Below are positions 18,626-28,000 of a stretch of 64,000 nt of DNA, in pieces. A program made the translations under genes and the position numbers. Source of the DNA: Vibrio inusitatus. Lineage in GTDB: Bacteria > Pseudomonadota > Gammaproteobacteria > Enterobacterales > Vibrionaceae. The notes beneath the pieces were generated by a model that saw only the letters and a program-made list of their open reading frames with translations, was not told the origin of the DNA and ran no database searches. Each line of letters begins with the position of its first letter. Position 1 is the first letter of the stretch. The stretch lies in assembly GCA_024346935.1 (NCBI GenBank), contig AP024878.1, positions 2,170,001-2,234,000 of the forward strand, read 5' to 3'.

Positions 18626-18992
18626 AACAATACCCTATTGATTGATAATCGTTGAAATAAAAATCATCATAAATAACACCGGAATTATAATTATATGAAA
18701 TCAAACTATAATCTATATTTAACAACATACTTCTAGAGTACACCGTTAATATTAAATGTAGTGATATGAAACTTATCTTTCCATTTTTAGTTTTTAAGGG
18801 GAAGTACATTCATAGTGGATCAGCAAATTCTGTCAAAGAACAACTGTTAAAATCAGATCTATTTTCAGTTTTCTTCAATTTAAGGGAATTCTGAGTTTTG
18901 GGGTCCCTATCGCGAAGATTTTGCACGCACTAATGCTCGTCATTTATTTAGATTAGTATTTAATGGATTGTCTTGGATATATAAATGAGTAG
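18626..18992. other. A+T-rich non-coding region in the island
   Basis: No convincing gene. The segment near 18885-18945 is less A+T-rich than its surroundings and may be a remnant of an older insertion. I could not identify it. Confidence 0.45.
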
Positions 18993-20171
18993 TCAAATTT
19001 CCCTATCCCGCTTGAGGAACCATGCTTGGTCAACAAGTGGTTTATCTATATAATCATCAGCGAATAAAACAATACTGTTATCTTTTCCTGTTATAATGAT
19101 AATGCCACATATTTTATTCCTGTCTTGGACGTAACTTAGTTCATATACAGAGTAATTAACAGCAAAAGGTAACTGAGAGAAGTCTCCCCCCATTCTTCCG
19201 AAGTAATTATTTTGATAGGCTGTTTGATAATACACATTCGCATACCAGAAGTTATTGATACTATTTATAATGCATTCGTCATTGGATTGAGTAACTGGAA
19301 AATCAGAACTCACTGGACGATTTGCTCTTCTGACGTTTACTGCTTTCCCTGAAAAAGTGATTGATTGCAAAAAAGGGTAATCATCAGAGATAAGAGGATA
19401 GATATTACTAGCATACTGCATATCGAAGTCGTCACTCGTGCGCCACGTACCATTTAGAATGTGTGCATCAATAGTGAAAGTTACTGGCTCCTTTGATATA
19501 AATGAGCTATCCAATCTATCATTTAATGTATTAATTCTTTCCTCTGTTATCGAGTGTATGCACTCGCTGTTCGATCCACATTGGTTTCTTTGACGAAGAA
19601 ACTCTATCTGGTCAACCTGCAACTGCGTTTGTTCACTACCAAAGAAAAAACGTTGAGCATCCTTGTAAACAGAGGAAAGCTTCTGATCTTGATTAGATAG
19701 TTTGTAATTATTACATATCGAGACTTCAACATCCGTAGTCGCACTCGCACAATCAAATGATGGTAGAGCCATTGTTTCATTAATTAATAAATAGGGCGTC
19801 CCAGAATCGAAATAATAGAAAGTTACATCGTCATTAATCCCTGTTCCTTCAAGTGTTGAATACCCTCCAAGGCAGCAAGTTAACTCGACGTTTTCTTCAT
19901 CGACTGTACCGATGAAAACATTTTTAAAAATTATAGGAGCTAAACGTAAAAAATCTTCTTCAGAATAAATTTCTCTATTTTCCATCATTCCAGAAAATCG
20001 CCATTCAATACCATTATCTACAATCAACTGATATGCTTTAGCGTAATTCTTAGAGCTAATTTCATGAGCAAACTTCAATGCTTTCTGTTGCGCCTTCTGA
20101 GACTCAAACTCATCTGCATAGCAATGAAAACTACCAATCAATGCAAAGAAACAGATTTGTATCAGCCTCAT
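18993..20171 (-). CDS. Exported protein with an LprI-like (DUF1311) domain
   Basis: 392 residues with a signal peptide ending near HCYA (residue 19), so probably periplasmic. At about residues 137-215 there is an LprI/DUF1311-type domain: F-D-C-A-S-A, V-E-V-S-I-C-N-N, a Q-x-R-N-Q-C-G-S-N-S-E-C-I segment, and spaced cysteines typical of this fold, which in LprI inhibits lysozyme. The flanking parts, including a C-terminal region from about 235, are not recognised. It lies alone between two non-coding stretches. Lysozyme inhibition here is only a possibility. Confidence 0.6.
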   Translation of the reverse strand: MRLIQICFFALIGSFHCYADEFESQKAQQKALKFAHEISSKNYAKAYQLIVDNGIEWRFSGMMENREIYSEEDFLRLAPIIFKNVFIGTVDEENVELTCCLGGYSTLEGTGINDDVTFYYFDSGTPYLLINETMALPSFDCASATTDVEVSICNNYKLSNQDQKLSSVYKDAQRFFFGSEQTQLQVDQIEFLRQRNQCGSNSECIHSITEERINTLNDRLDSSFISKEPVTFTIDAHILNGTWRTSDDFDMQYASNIYPLISDDYPFLQSITFSGKAVNVRRANRPVSSDFPVTQSNDECIINSINNFWYANVYYQTAYQNNYFGRMGGDFSQLPFAVNYSVYELSYVQDRNKICGIIIITGKDNSIVLFADDYIDKPLVDQAWFLKRDREI

Positions 20172-20566
20172 TTTTGGATACCTCTTAAGTTATGGTAATG
20201 CTTCAACGCTTTATTTTAGTATGCGGTAGTTTCAGCGTTATTCAAGGTAGTTGCCATCAATCGATTATTTATTAATCTGCTTTTATTTCTGGATTTAAGT
20301 TTAACTAATCAACGAGTTCACAGTTTCTAATATCCTTAGGTCAGCGCTCAAAATTTTGCCTCTTTAAGACCAATAATGCTTCTCCATGCCCCCGTAAAAT
20401 CTCTCGACATTAGCTATTGTCTGAATCCGCTTGCGTAGCGCAACTTTACTTGTGTTTTGTACTTTACCAATCTACGAATACTTCTACCCTACAATGATGT
20501 GACTCTACATCTGTCTATTTAAACGCCTTGAGTTGAGGCCATCGGTTCTACTAAATATTGGGGTTA
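20172..20566. other. Non-coding region with a decayed reading frame
   Basis: No intact gene. On the minus strand an open frame of 35 codons at 20364-20471 translates without interruption and ends in G-G-M-E-K-H-Y-W-S, without a start codon or ribosome site. It looks like the tail of a lost gene. Confidence 0.4.
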
Positions 20567-21271
20567 TTATAGTATCGGGTAAATATCATAGATACTCGTC
20601 AACGAAGATATGTCCCTTAATTTAATCAAACCACTAAATGACATAGTTTCCCACTTCTCATCATACAAACTGGTTTCTGGCTCAACACCTTCATCAGAAA
20701 AAACATCAAATTTATCGTCTAATGTTAGTGTTTGTTTTCTCATAGTTAGGAAATTCATACTTTCTTTGCGTTGTATTATGCCATTAACACCTTCAGCACT
20801 TTCGTAACCAATCAAGTAAAAAAAACCGCCTTTATAACGAAAATTAAACTCATCCCAACCATACCTTCCCTGACTATAGTGAACATACAGATGACCATTT
20901 TTAGATTCTATCGACATTTCAGGAGGCGCATATATACCACCGTCTTCGTTTTCTGATTCAAAGCAATCTAGATTTTCAGATATTATGGAATAGTCATACC
21001 CACTATCCTTGAGAATAATTAATCCTCGTTTATTTCTATCAACAGTTTCGCCGTAATTATTTACGACATTAAATTTAGGGTCTGTCATTTTTATTAATAG
21101 TATTACTTCATCATTCCCATCGCTTGTTAAATCACCAACAATTAATCTTGATATTTTGTATTTATCAGGCACTACATCTGAGATGTGCTCATATTTTATG
21201 TTTTCAGCATATGTATTGAAAGCACTTAAAGATAGAAGGGTGAAAATAAAAATAAATTTAATATTACTCAT
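20567..21271 (-). CDS. Exported protein of unknown function
   Basis: 234 residues with a signal peptide ending near TYA (about residue 22). An early segment L-I-V-G-D-L-T-S-D-G-N-D-E-V-I-L-L resembles a calcium-binding FG-GAP/VCBS-type loop, and is followed by beta-rich sequence with aromatic-rich Y-K-G-G-F-F-Y-L-I-G-Y-E. This suggests a periplasmic or surface beta-sheet protein. I do not recognise a named family. Its ATG lacks a strong Shine-Dalgarno. It belongs to a run of exported proteins of unknown role in the island. Confidence 0.6.
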   Translation of the reverse strand: MSNIKFIFIFTLLSLSAFNTYAENIKYEHISDVVPDKYKISRLIVGDLTSDGNDEVILLIKMTDPKFNVVNNYGETVDRNKRGLIILKDSGYDYSIISENLDCFESENEDGGIYAPPEMSIESKNGHLYVHYSQGRYGWDEFNFRYKGGFFYLIGYESAEGVNGIIQRKESMNFLTMRKQTLTLDDKFDVFSDEGVEPETSLYDEKWETMSFSGLIKLRDISSLTSIYDIYPIL

Positions 21272-21534
21272 TGAGTTTGCCGCTCACATCTAATAAATTT
21301 TAATGTACATCGAAGTTATAATAGAGAAATATAATCCATGAAAATTAAATTTTTCATATGAAGTGGGTCAACATCGGATTCATACCTAACTAACATATAT
21401 CCACTATGGATTAATCCCAATAACCCTCCAACAGAATGAGTAACAATCTTCGCTAAGAAACTCATGAACAAAATAATTAGAGGGTATATAAATAAGTTTA
21501 TAAATCTCACTCATTGATTTTATTTATACCATAA

Positions 21535-21903
21535 TTAATTACTATTAATGCATTTACCTGTCCACACTCTCATTGGTTTGGCATTTTCATCTATATTGGC
21601 AAACATCGCCATTACATCGACTCCATTATAACCGTCGTAAATAACATAAGAATAGCTACTATACTCACTTTGTAGAAAGTACATTTTACCATCTGATTGC
21701 ACTTTAAAATCAGTTATTACATTTTCACTCATTAAAGCATCATTACTGGTAACTTTATTAGAAGCTAAATATAGATTAGTTTGAATAGCTGATTCACTGT
21801 CAAAATGTTGACCTTCAGATTCATCCCACACACAGTTAACAGAAGCATTTGCACTTCCCACAAAAACGAGAAGTACACTTAAAATAAGCCCATTTTTTTT
21901 CAT
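21535..21903 (-). CDS. Small exported protein of unknown function
   Basis: 122 residues with a clear signal peptide (hydrophobic core ending A-N-A-S near residue 21) and only two mature cysteines (C-V-W near the start, K-C-I at the end), likely disulfide-bonded in the periplasm. ATG 21903 is supported by AGGAG seven bases upstream; the GTG three codons earlier is not. No family recognised. Confidence 0.6.
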   Translation of the reverse strand: MKKNGLILSVLLVFVGSANASVNCVWDESEGQHFDSESAIQTNLYLASNKVTSNDALMSENVITDFKVQSDGKMYFLQSEYSSYSYVIYDGYNGVDVMAMFANIDENAKPMRVWTGKCINSN

Positions 21904-22250
21904 TGTTCTCACTCCTAAATATTTTTAAAGCTAACATAATTAAACCAAGAAATATGACAGTAGTTGCTGTTACACTATTTCCATAACTTACATGAAGTCA
22001 GACTGTGTTTTTGGTAAGAAAGATAAAATTTCAAATATGAAACAACCATCTCCCTCTATTCATAGATGCGAAAGAAAATTTCGCTATAAATCAACACTGG
22101 AGAGCATCAAAGGTACGATTATTCAATATAGAGGACGAGAGTAACTAGGCAAAATTCTAACGATGAAGAAAAGTAAGCCAAATAACAAAGCTTAAATTGA
22201 AGGGTAATCCCCTCCAAAACTCATAATGGGGCAAAAATGCGTTGCAATTT
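21904..22250. other. Non-coding region
   Basis: Contains the ribosome site of the small exported protein at its left edge. No gene, strong hairpin or repeat is otherwise seen. Confidence 0.5.
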
Positions 22251-22502
22251 TCAAATGGGGAAGTGTTTTTCTTCATACTCTTCAACCAATAGAACCAGTC
22301 TTTCAAGTTCGTCACCTCCTGGAGTACCTGGTTTAGCAACATCAAACAGAGATTCAATTCGCTTCAATGCGGCTTGATAATCACTTTCAGAGGGTTCAAG
22401 GTCAAATTCATCCAATGTTATCGCAGCCAGTTCATCAGCATGTGCTGTATTTGATGTAAGACCCTCAAGCAGTCCTTTTCCTGAAATTGGTTTACGGCTC
22501 AT
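22251..22502 (-). CDS. HigA-like antitoxin fragment lacking the DNA-binding domain
   Basis: 83 residues. The second half (Y-x-A-A-L-K-R-I-E-S-L, P-G-T-P-G-G-D-E-L-E-R-L-V-L-L-V-E-E-Y-E-E-K-H-F-P-I) closely resembles the N-terminal half of HigA/HTH-type antitoxins. In those, the E-K-H-Y-P-I segment leads into a helix-turn-helix; here a stop codon follows at once and no HTH is found in any frame downstream. AAGGAG precedes the ATG, so it can be translated. No toxin gene lies on either side. It could be a remnant, or a gene reused for another purpose. Confidence 0.55.
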   Translation of the reverse strand: MSRKPISGKGLLEGLTSNTAHADELAAITLDEFDLEPSESDYQAALKRIESLFDVAKPGTPGGDELERLVLLVEEYEEKHFPI

Positions 22503-22609
22503 AGCTCGCTCCTTGATTGAAAGTGAATTAGATAATTAAGAACACAATGCATTACTGGCGATAACGTAAAGTCTGCCCTTAAACCCAATGGGAAAATACT
22601 TTTGGGACC

Positions 22610-23989
22610 TCATGAAACCACAAACGCCGAAATAACCCTCTGCCTAAAAGCCCCGAGTCGAAGCTCATCAAACGTCCCTAGAGTCCCATATAAATTGGTA
22701 CTTCCATTCGAACCATCTCCCCAAGAGACTTTAGAACTCTGACTACCATGCGACCCAAGTAACGCTTTAGATCCCAAATGATTTTGCTGAACACTTGTAT
22801 CAGCCTCTACCAACACTCCCATATTCGCAAACACACAAGACTCTGGAATGTCTTGTTCAATCCGTTCTGCAAATTGAATCAAACTTTGCTCGGCAAATGT
22901 GAACAACCACGCTTGTTGTTCTGATGAAGAGTTCACTCTAAGTATGCGCCCAAGAACCTGTCTAAAATACAGTTCGGTTTTGACAGAACTCATATGACAA
23001 CAAACTTGAAGTCTCGGAATATCAGTACCTTCGCTAATCATTCCAACACTAACAATCCACTGAGCATCGCTGTGTCGGTAACGCTCGATCTCTGCGAGTG
23101 GTTCTTCATGGCGATAGGTAACAATTGCGACTGTTTGCCCAAACTTTTGTGAAAGTATCTCTTTGATAGTCTGCGCATGCTGAACCGATGCCGCAACGAC
23201 TAAACCACCTGCGTTTGGTGAGTCCTTGCGAACCATTGCTAGCCGCTCGCAACCTAAACCAAGCAAATACTCCATAGCCTCTTGGTTGTGTATCACGCTC
23301 TGGTACGAAGCCTTGGTTTGTTTAAGCATCTCTAATATCGATGAAAATGACTCAACTTTTTCGCTATTGGTCACGGATAAGTGTTCATTATCAATCAAAG
23401 TGATTTTCGGCGCTCGGCAAACCCCATCTTCAATCGCTTGCTTTAAGGTATATTGATAATCAACAAGCAGTTGCCCATCAGGATCGCTGTATTTACCCAT
23501 TACAATGGGCAAAGAATCTGATCTCCAAGGTGTTCCCGATAGCGCGAGTGTATAAGTGGCAAGACCTTGAATCTTAGTTAACACCTGTAGACCCCAAACG
23601 TTCGCATTTTCAAGTTCTGAGCCAGAGCAGTGATGTATCTCATCAAACACAACAAAGACTCGGTGGCTCCGTAATGTTTGCCAAAACTCGTCGTTGAGAA
23701 ACTGGATTGATTGATACGTTAATGATTGCCCAATGGAACCTAAACCCCCGTTAAAAGTGCAGTTAAGTATTGAAGAAAAGGTTCTTTTTATACCATCAGA
23801 TACTGTTAATGATGGTGAGAAACACAATACAAGATCCACCATGTCGCTTTGTAATAGTCTTAGTGCAACATTGGCGGCAAGCACTGTTTTACCAGCCCCA
23901 GGCGTTGCTTGACAGAAGAAGTGAGAGTGGTCGTTTCTAAACTTACTCATCGCGATGTCTGAGCATTCAGCTTGCCATTTTCTTAACAC
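22610..23989 (-). CDS. SF2 DEAD/DEAH-box helicase
   Basis: 459-residue ATP-dependent helicase or translocase. Motif I is ATPGAGKT (residues 28-35), motif II DEIH (116-119), motif III SGTPWR (151-156), motif V S-E-G-T-D-I-P (319-325) and motif VI Q-V-L-G-R-I-L-R (344-351). There is no fused nuclease; the C-terminal 100 residues are unassigned. Its ATG overlaps the end of the preceding winged-helix gene by 7 bases, so the pair is one operon. The context (defence cargo, XRE regulator upstream) suggests an anti-mobile-element role, which is inference. Confidence 0.82.
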   Translation of the reverse strand: MLRKWQAECSDIAMSKFRNDHSHFFCQATPGAGKTVLAANVALRLLQSDMVDLVLCFSPSLTVSDGIKRTFSSILNCTFNGGLGSIGQSLTYQSIQFLNDEFWQTLRSHRVFVVFDEIHHCSGSELENANVWGLQVLTKIQGLATYTLALSGTPWRSDSLPIVMGKYSDPDGQLLVDYQYTLKQAIEDGVCRAPKITLIDNEHLSVTNSEKVESFSSILEMLKQTKASYQSVIHNQEAMEYLLGLGCERLAMVRKDSPNAGGLVVAASVQHAQTIKEILSQKFGQTVAIVTYRHEEPLAEIERYRHSDAQWIVSVGMISEGTDIPRLQVCCHMSSVKTELYFRQVLGRILRVNSSSEQQAWLFTFAEQSLIQFAERIEQDIPESCVFANMGVLVEADTSVQQNHLGSKALLGSHGSQSSKVSWGDGSNGSTNLYGTLGTFDELRLGAFRQRVISAFVVS

Positions 23990-24513
23990 GGTTCATTTCC
24001 TACAGACAAAGTATTAAGAACCTTTGTTAAAACATTTACTTTACCAAGCAGCAATGCAGCACGCTCTTTGGCTTGTTGGTGCAATGGTGCTAACTGATTT
24101 TCGAGTTCAGGAAATCTAACGACTATTGATTGATACTCGTCAACTTCGCCAAGCACTATCTCTAGTTCACCCTTATATTCATTTCGTTCATTGATCAAAA
24201 CGGAATAGTTTTGAACTGTACCTTGAGGTTCTAATTCAACCTGATCCCTAGAGCTAGCAAACGAAAACATATTCTTAAGCTGCTCAGTTTGGAAATAGAG
24301 TTTTGTTCGACCTGAGCCTTCATTGCGTAGCCATTTGTTTTTCTCAAAGCGAAGAATTTGTCGATACACCTTTTTACGAGCTTCAACTGGGTCAGATGTG
24401 GCACCATCAATAGACAGCCACATATCTCTGGCTTCTATCACTGTAAATCCATCTAACCTATTTTCAATCAATAACTTGTGCATCAGCACGCCAATTCTTC
24501 GAGACAAACTCAT
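23983..24513 (-). CDS. Winged-helix and coiled-coil partner of the helicase
   Basis: 176 residues, no signal peptide. Residues about 1-95 have the pattern of a winged helix-turn-helix (R-I-G-V-L-M-H-K-L-L, K-V-Y-R-Q-I-L-R-F-E-K-N-K-W-L-R, G-R-T-K-L-Y-F). Residues about 110-165 are helical and likely coiled coil. I prefer ATG 24513 over an upstream TTG at 24534. It is coupled to the helicase by overlap and reads away from an XRE regulator. Not a family I can name. Confidence 0.6.
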   Translation of the reverse strand: MSLSRRIGVLMHKLLIENRLDGFTVIEARDMWLSIDGATSDPVEARKKVYRQILRFEKNKWLRNEGSGRTKLYFQTEQLKNMFSFASSRDQVELEPQGTVQNYSVLINERNEYKGELEIVLGEVDEYQSIVVRFPELENQLAPLHQQAKERAALLLGKVNVLTKVLNTLSVGNEPC

Positions 24514-24538
24514 ATCTAAATTCACACCAACCAAAAAA

Positions 24539-24555
24539 ACTAAGGATTGCTTAGT
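24539..24555. promoter_or_regulatory. Palindromic operator 1 of the XRE/helicase divergon
   Basis: ACTAAG-GATTG-CTTAGT is a 6-5-6 perfect inverted repeat, 26 bases upstream of the winged-helix gene. It shares its half-site with operator 2. Confidence 0.6.
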
Positions 24556-24571
24556 ATACAGAAATCTATAA

Positions 24572-24590
24572 AACTAAGAAAATCTTAGTT
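24572..24590. promoter_or_regulatory. Palindromic operator 2 of the XRE/helicase divergon
   Basis: AACTAAG-AAAAT-CTTAGTT is a 7-5-7 perfect inverted repeat. Its centre is 34 bases from that of operator 1, about three helical turns, so two repressor dimers could bind the same face. It lies 28 bases before the XRE gene. Confidence 0.65.
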
Positions 24591-24618
24591 AAGTTGAGCT
24601 CAGAGAAATGAAGTTTAA

Positions 24619-24924
24619 GTGCCATTTACAAATCCAATCCCAGTGCGACTCAAAGAAGCGCGCAAAAAAGCAAAACTCTCTCAAAAATCCTTGGGAGAAA
24701 GCATAGGTATGGATGAAAGCTCAGCAAGCCCTCGTATGAATCAATATGAGAAAGGTAAGCACACGCCTGATGTTCAAACCTTGAAGGCAATAGCCGACAA
24801 ACTAGGTGTGCCACTTAACTACTTTTTTTGTGAAGATGATAGCTCAGCCGAGTTAGCGTGCCTTATTGCTCAATTGACAGAGAGCGAGAGAAAGAAACTC
24901 ATTGCTGCACTTAGCCGAGAATAG
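24619..24924 (+). CDS. XRE-family transcriptional regulator
   Basis: 101-residue Cro/C1-type repressor. The helix-turn-helix covers about residues 8-67 (L-K-E-A-R-K-K-A-K-L-S-Q-K-S-L-G, Y-E-K-G-K-H-T-P-D, L-G-V-P-L-N-Y-F-F), followed by a short helical tail. The start is GTG, forced by an in-frame TAA immediately upstream. It diverges from the winged-helix/helicase operon. The two matching palindromes in the 105-bp gap are the natural binding sites, implying self-control and control of the helicase pair. Confidence 0.85.
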   Translation: MPFTNPIPVRLKEARKKAKLSQKSLGESIGMDESSASPRMNQYEKGKHTPDVQTLKAIADKLGVPLNYFFCEDDSSAELACLIAQLTESERKKLIAALSRE

Positions 24925-25029
24925 AGCTAAGGATAAGAGGTGAGGAGTAAGTGTTACCCTTGATGGGTAAAATGAGAACGGCAGAGGCAGCATTTATATC
25001 TAACCTTTACAATTCAAGGAGATATCTAC

Positions 25030-28000
25030 TCAATGAGTATAAGGGCTTTGCCCTTGCCCAGGATACTTCTCAAAGATATGCATATATACTTCGCTACAAG
25101 TTTTAGGCCACAAGTCATCGTCATAAGACTCTGGTAGGCTATCCAGTACTTCCTCAATCATGTTTTTAACTCTGGCTTTAGTTCGCTGCTTCTTACGCCA
25201 ATCAATAACCAAAATTTCTTTCATTTTTTCCGTCAGCACTTTGGCAATCTCTTTGATTTGATTGCGCTCCTTATCGGTCAAAGGAGCTTCTTGAACCATC
25301 AGGTCGTATACTGCCAATTCTTCTTCCGTTAAGCCTTCGCGTACAGTACGTTTTTCTTCATGTTCCAACTTAATGATGAACTCTTTTAAGCGATTGAAAA
25401 ACTCTTCTGCGGTGTATGCACCTAAGTTATACGCTTCGATCAGCTCTTGAAATTTCTGCTGTAGATCTTGACGCGTTTTATTTTTAAGCACCATAGGCTG
25501 CAACTTACGCTCAATGAGGTTTTTTAGTTTTTCCGCATCAGATTGCTTCGGCTTTTCAACCTTGGCTACCATAGTCGCTAACGCATCAAAGTCGATATTC
25601 GCTATGTTTACCGGTTCAGGTAAGTTGCTTTGAATCTTGATTGTAGATATCGATTCATCTAGCAATTCGTTGACCTGATTGCGAACAACATCTAAAACAT
25701 CCTCATCATCAATGGACAAACCAGATTTCAAACGCATTTGAGAATAGATGATATTGATAGCAATTCGGTACGGCACATACTGGTTAGCGCTATCATCAGG
25801 CATAATCGCTTTAAAGATACGATTTATCTGTCTTAAGAAGGATGTGAACTCTTCTTTATTCTTTGGCTCTAGAAGTATTTCGCTGGCATTATCCAAAAGT
25901 GATAGCTTGGCAAAACCATCTGCTGGAGCTGATACGATCTGGTTTAGGTCAATATCAACACCATTTAAGAATACGATTAGCTCATTGATAGCCACACCTA
26001 AAGCCGCGACAAGTTCAGACTTATCTTTTGCTGGACTATCAACCTTATCAGGTGCCCCACCTTCTGCTACACCGCCACCGTATAACCCTAAGGCCTGTTG
26101 CAGGGCACTGAATATATTTATGTAATCGACTATCTGCCCTGCTGATTTTCCTTCAAAGACACGGTTTGCACGTGCGATGGTTTGCATCAATGTATGACTC
26201 TTTAGGGGCTTATCTAAGTAAAGTGTTGAAACAGATGGTGCGTCAAAACCTGTTAACCACATTGCACATACAAAGACGATTCTTAAGTCATCCTCAGGAT
26301 CTTTGAATTTTTCATCAATTTTTTCCTTCAGAAAACGTTCTCTGTGAGGTTTGTAATCCAGACCTTTTTTAGCAAGGCGTTCATCGTCATTTTGCCCCCC
26401 AGAAACAACGACTGCCATATCGGTCGTTTCCATATGATCAATTTGAAATTGAAGTTTGTTTAACCTACTACCAGAGGCATATTTTGCCTGTGATTTTAGG
26501 CTATTGAGCTTAGTCTTCCATGCTAACTGAACTTTATCGTACATCTTAATGGTGGTTGCTTTATCGATTGAAACCACCATCGCTTTACCTAACATACCAT
26601 CACTGAAAGGATCTCGATTTATATAGTGTTCAACCAAATCAGCGGCAATGGTTTCTAAGCGGTCATCTCGTGTAATGATATGGTAGGCTTTGGAAAACTC
26701 AGTTTCTAAGCGAGTCTCTTGCTCTTCTGTAAGATCTGCCTGATCAAGTATCTCGGCAATATCTTCACCTATCGTATCACTCGACACAGAAACTTCGGGC
26801 ACACGGTTCTCGTAATAGAGCGGTAAGGTTGCACCATCATCCACAGCGTCAGCAAAGTTATAAATACTAATGTAGTCACCAAACACTTCTTGTGTTTTTG
26901 CTTCACCAGCTAATAACGGCGTACCCGTAAATGCCATGAATGAGGCATTTGGCATAGCATTACGCATGTTCATCGCCAATGAATCATATTGGCTACGGTG
27001 TGCTTCATCGGTAATCACAATGATATCATCACGCTCTGAAAGTACTGGAAAATTGCCTTTCTCATCACCTTTAAACTTTTGGATCAAGGTAAACACAAAT
27101 CGGTGATCTTCACCGAGTAGGGCTTTTAACTCTGCACCGGAATCTGCCTGGCAGTTTTCAGTTACGATGCCAGCTGAGTTGAAAGTTTTGTATATTTGGT
27201 CGTCTAAATCCGTTCTATCTGTGACTAATACGAACGTCCAGTTACCAGTGTATTTGCGAAATGCTTTTTTACAGAAGAATACCATTGAAAAGCTTTTACC
27301 ACTGCCTTGAGTGTGCCAAAAAACACCCAATTGCCCAGCACGCTCTTTCACGTTACTTAGACCAGATAAAGCCTGATTAACACCCAAGTATTGGTGGTAC
27401 TTAGCAATGATTTTTACGGTGTGCTTTGATTTTACAAATAGAGTGTAGTTTTCAATGATATCTAACAGGCGGTTTTGTTCACACACACCTCGTATAACCA
27501 CCTCTAAACTGACTCGACGCTCTTCTTTTTCGCACTCAACCTTCTTCCATTCAGCGAAGTGCTCCCATTGGCTAGATATCGAACCAACCTTAGACTGTAC
27601 GCCATTCGAAAGAATAATTATCTGATTGTATGTGAAGAGCTGAGGGATGGTATTTTTATAATCAGATAGGTTGTTTTTATAAGCCGTTAGAAGGTTTTTA
27701 TGGCTTGCTTTCAGTTCGATAAAAACAAGCGGCAATCCATTAACAAAGCCTATCAAATCAGGGCGACGGGTTTCAATTTCTCCGGTAATACTCATTTGGC
27801 TACAAAGCAGAAAGTCATTGTTACTGGTGTTGGACCAATCGATATACTGTACAACGCAGTCTTCTTCATCTTCAGAGTTCGTAGTGTATACGTAGCCATT
27901 AGTTAACAGCTCGTAGACCTCTTCATTCGCTGAAATAGCCGTCATTGCGCTTCTATCTCGTGATATTTGGTCAATCGCCTCTTGAATTACAAGCGTGTTC

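Noticed and set aside
18600..18809. 69-codon open frame upstream of the YbjQ-like gene
   Set aside because: It overlaps the start of the better-supported gene in another frame, is low in complexity and lacks a ribosome site.
21316..21510. 64-codon hydrophobic open frame on the minus strand
   Set aside because: GTG start without a ribosome site, very A+T-rich sequence that yields hydrophobic residues by chance, and no recognisable motif. It might still be a tiny membrane protein.
22140..22250. Integron attC site downstream of the HigA-like frame
   Set aside because: The ends do not show the paired core sites or the long imperfect palindrome of Vibrio repeats.
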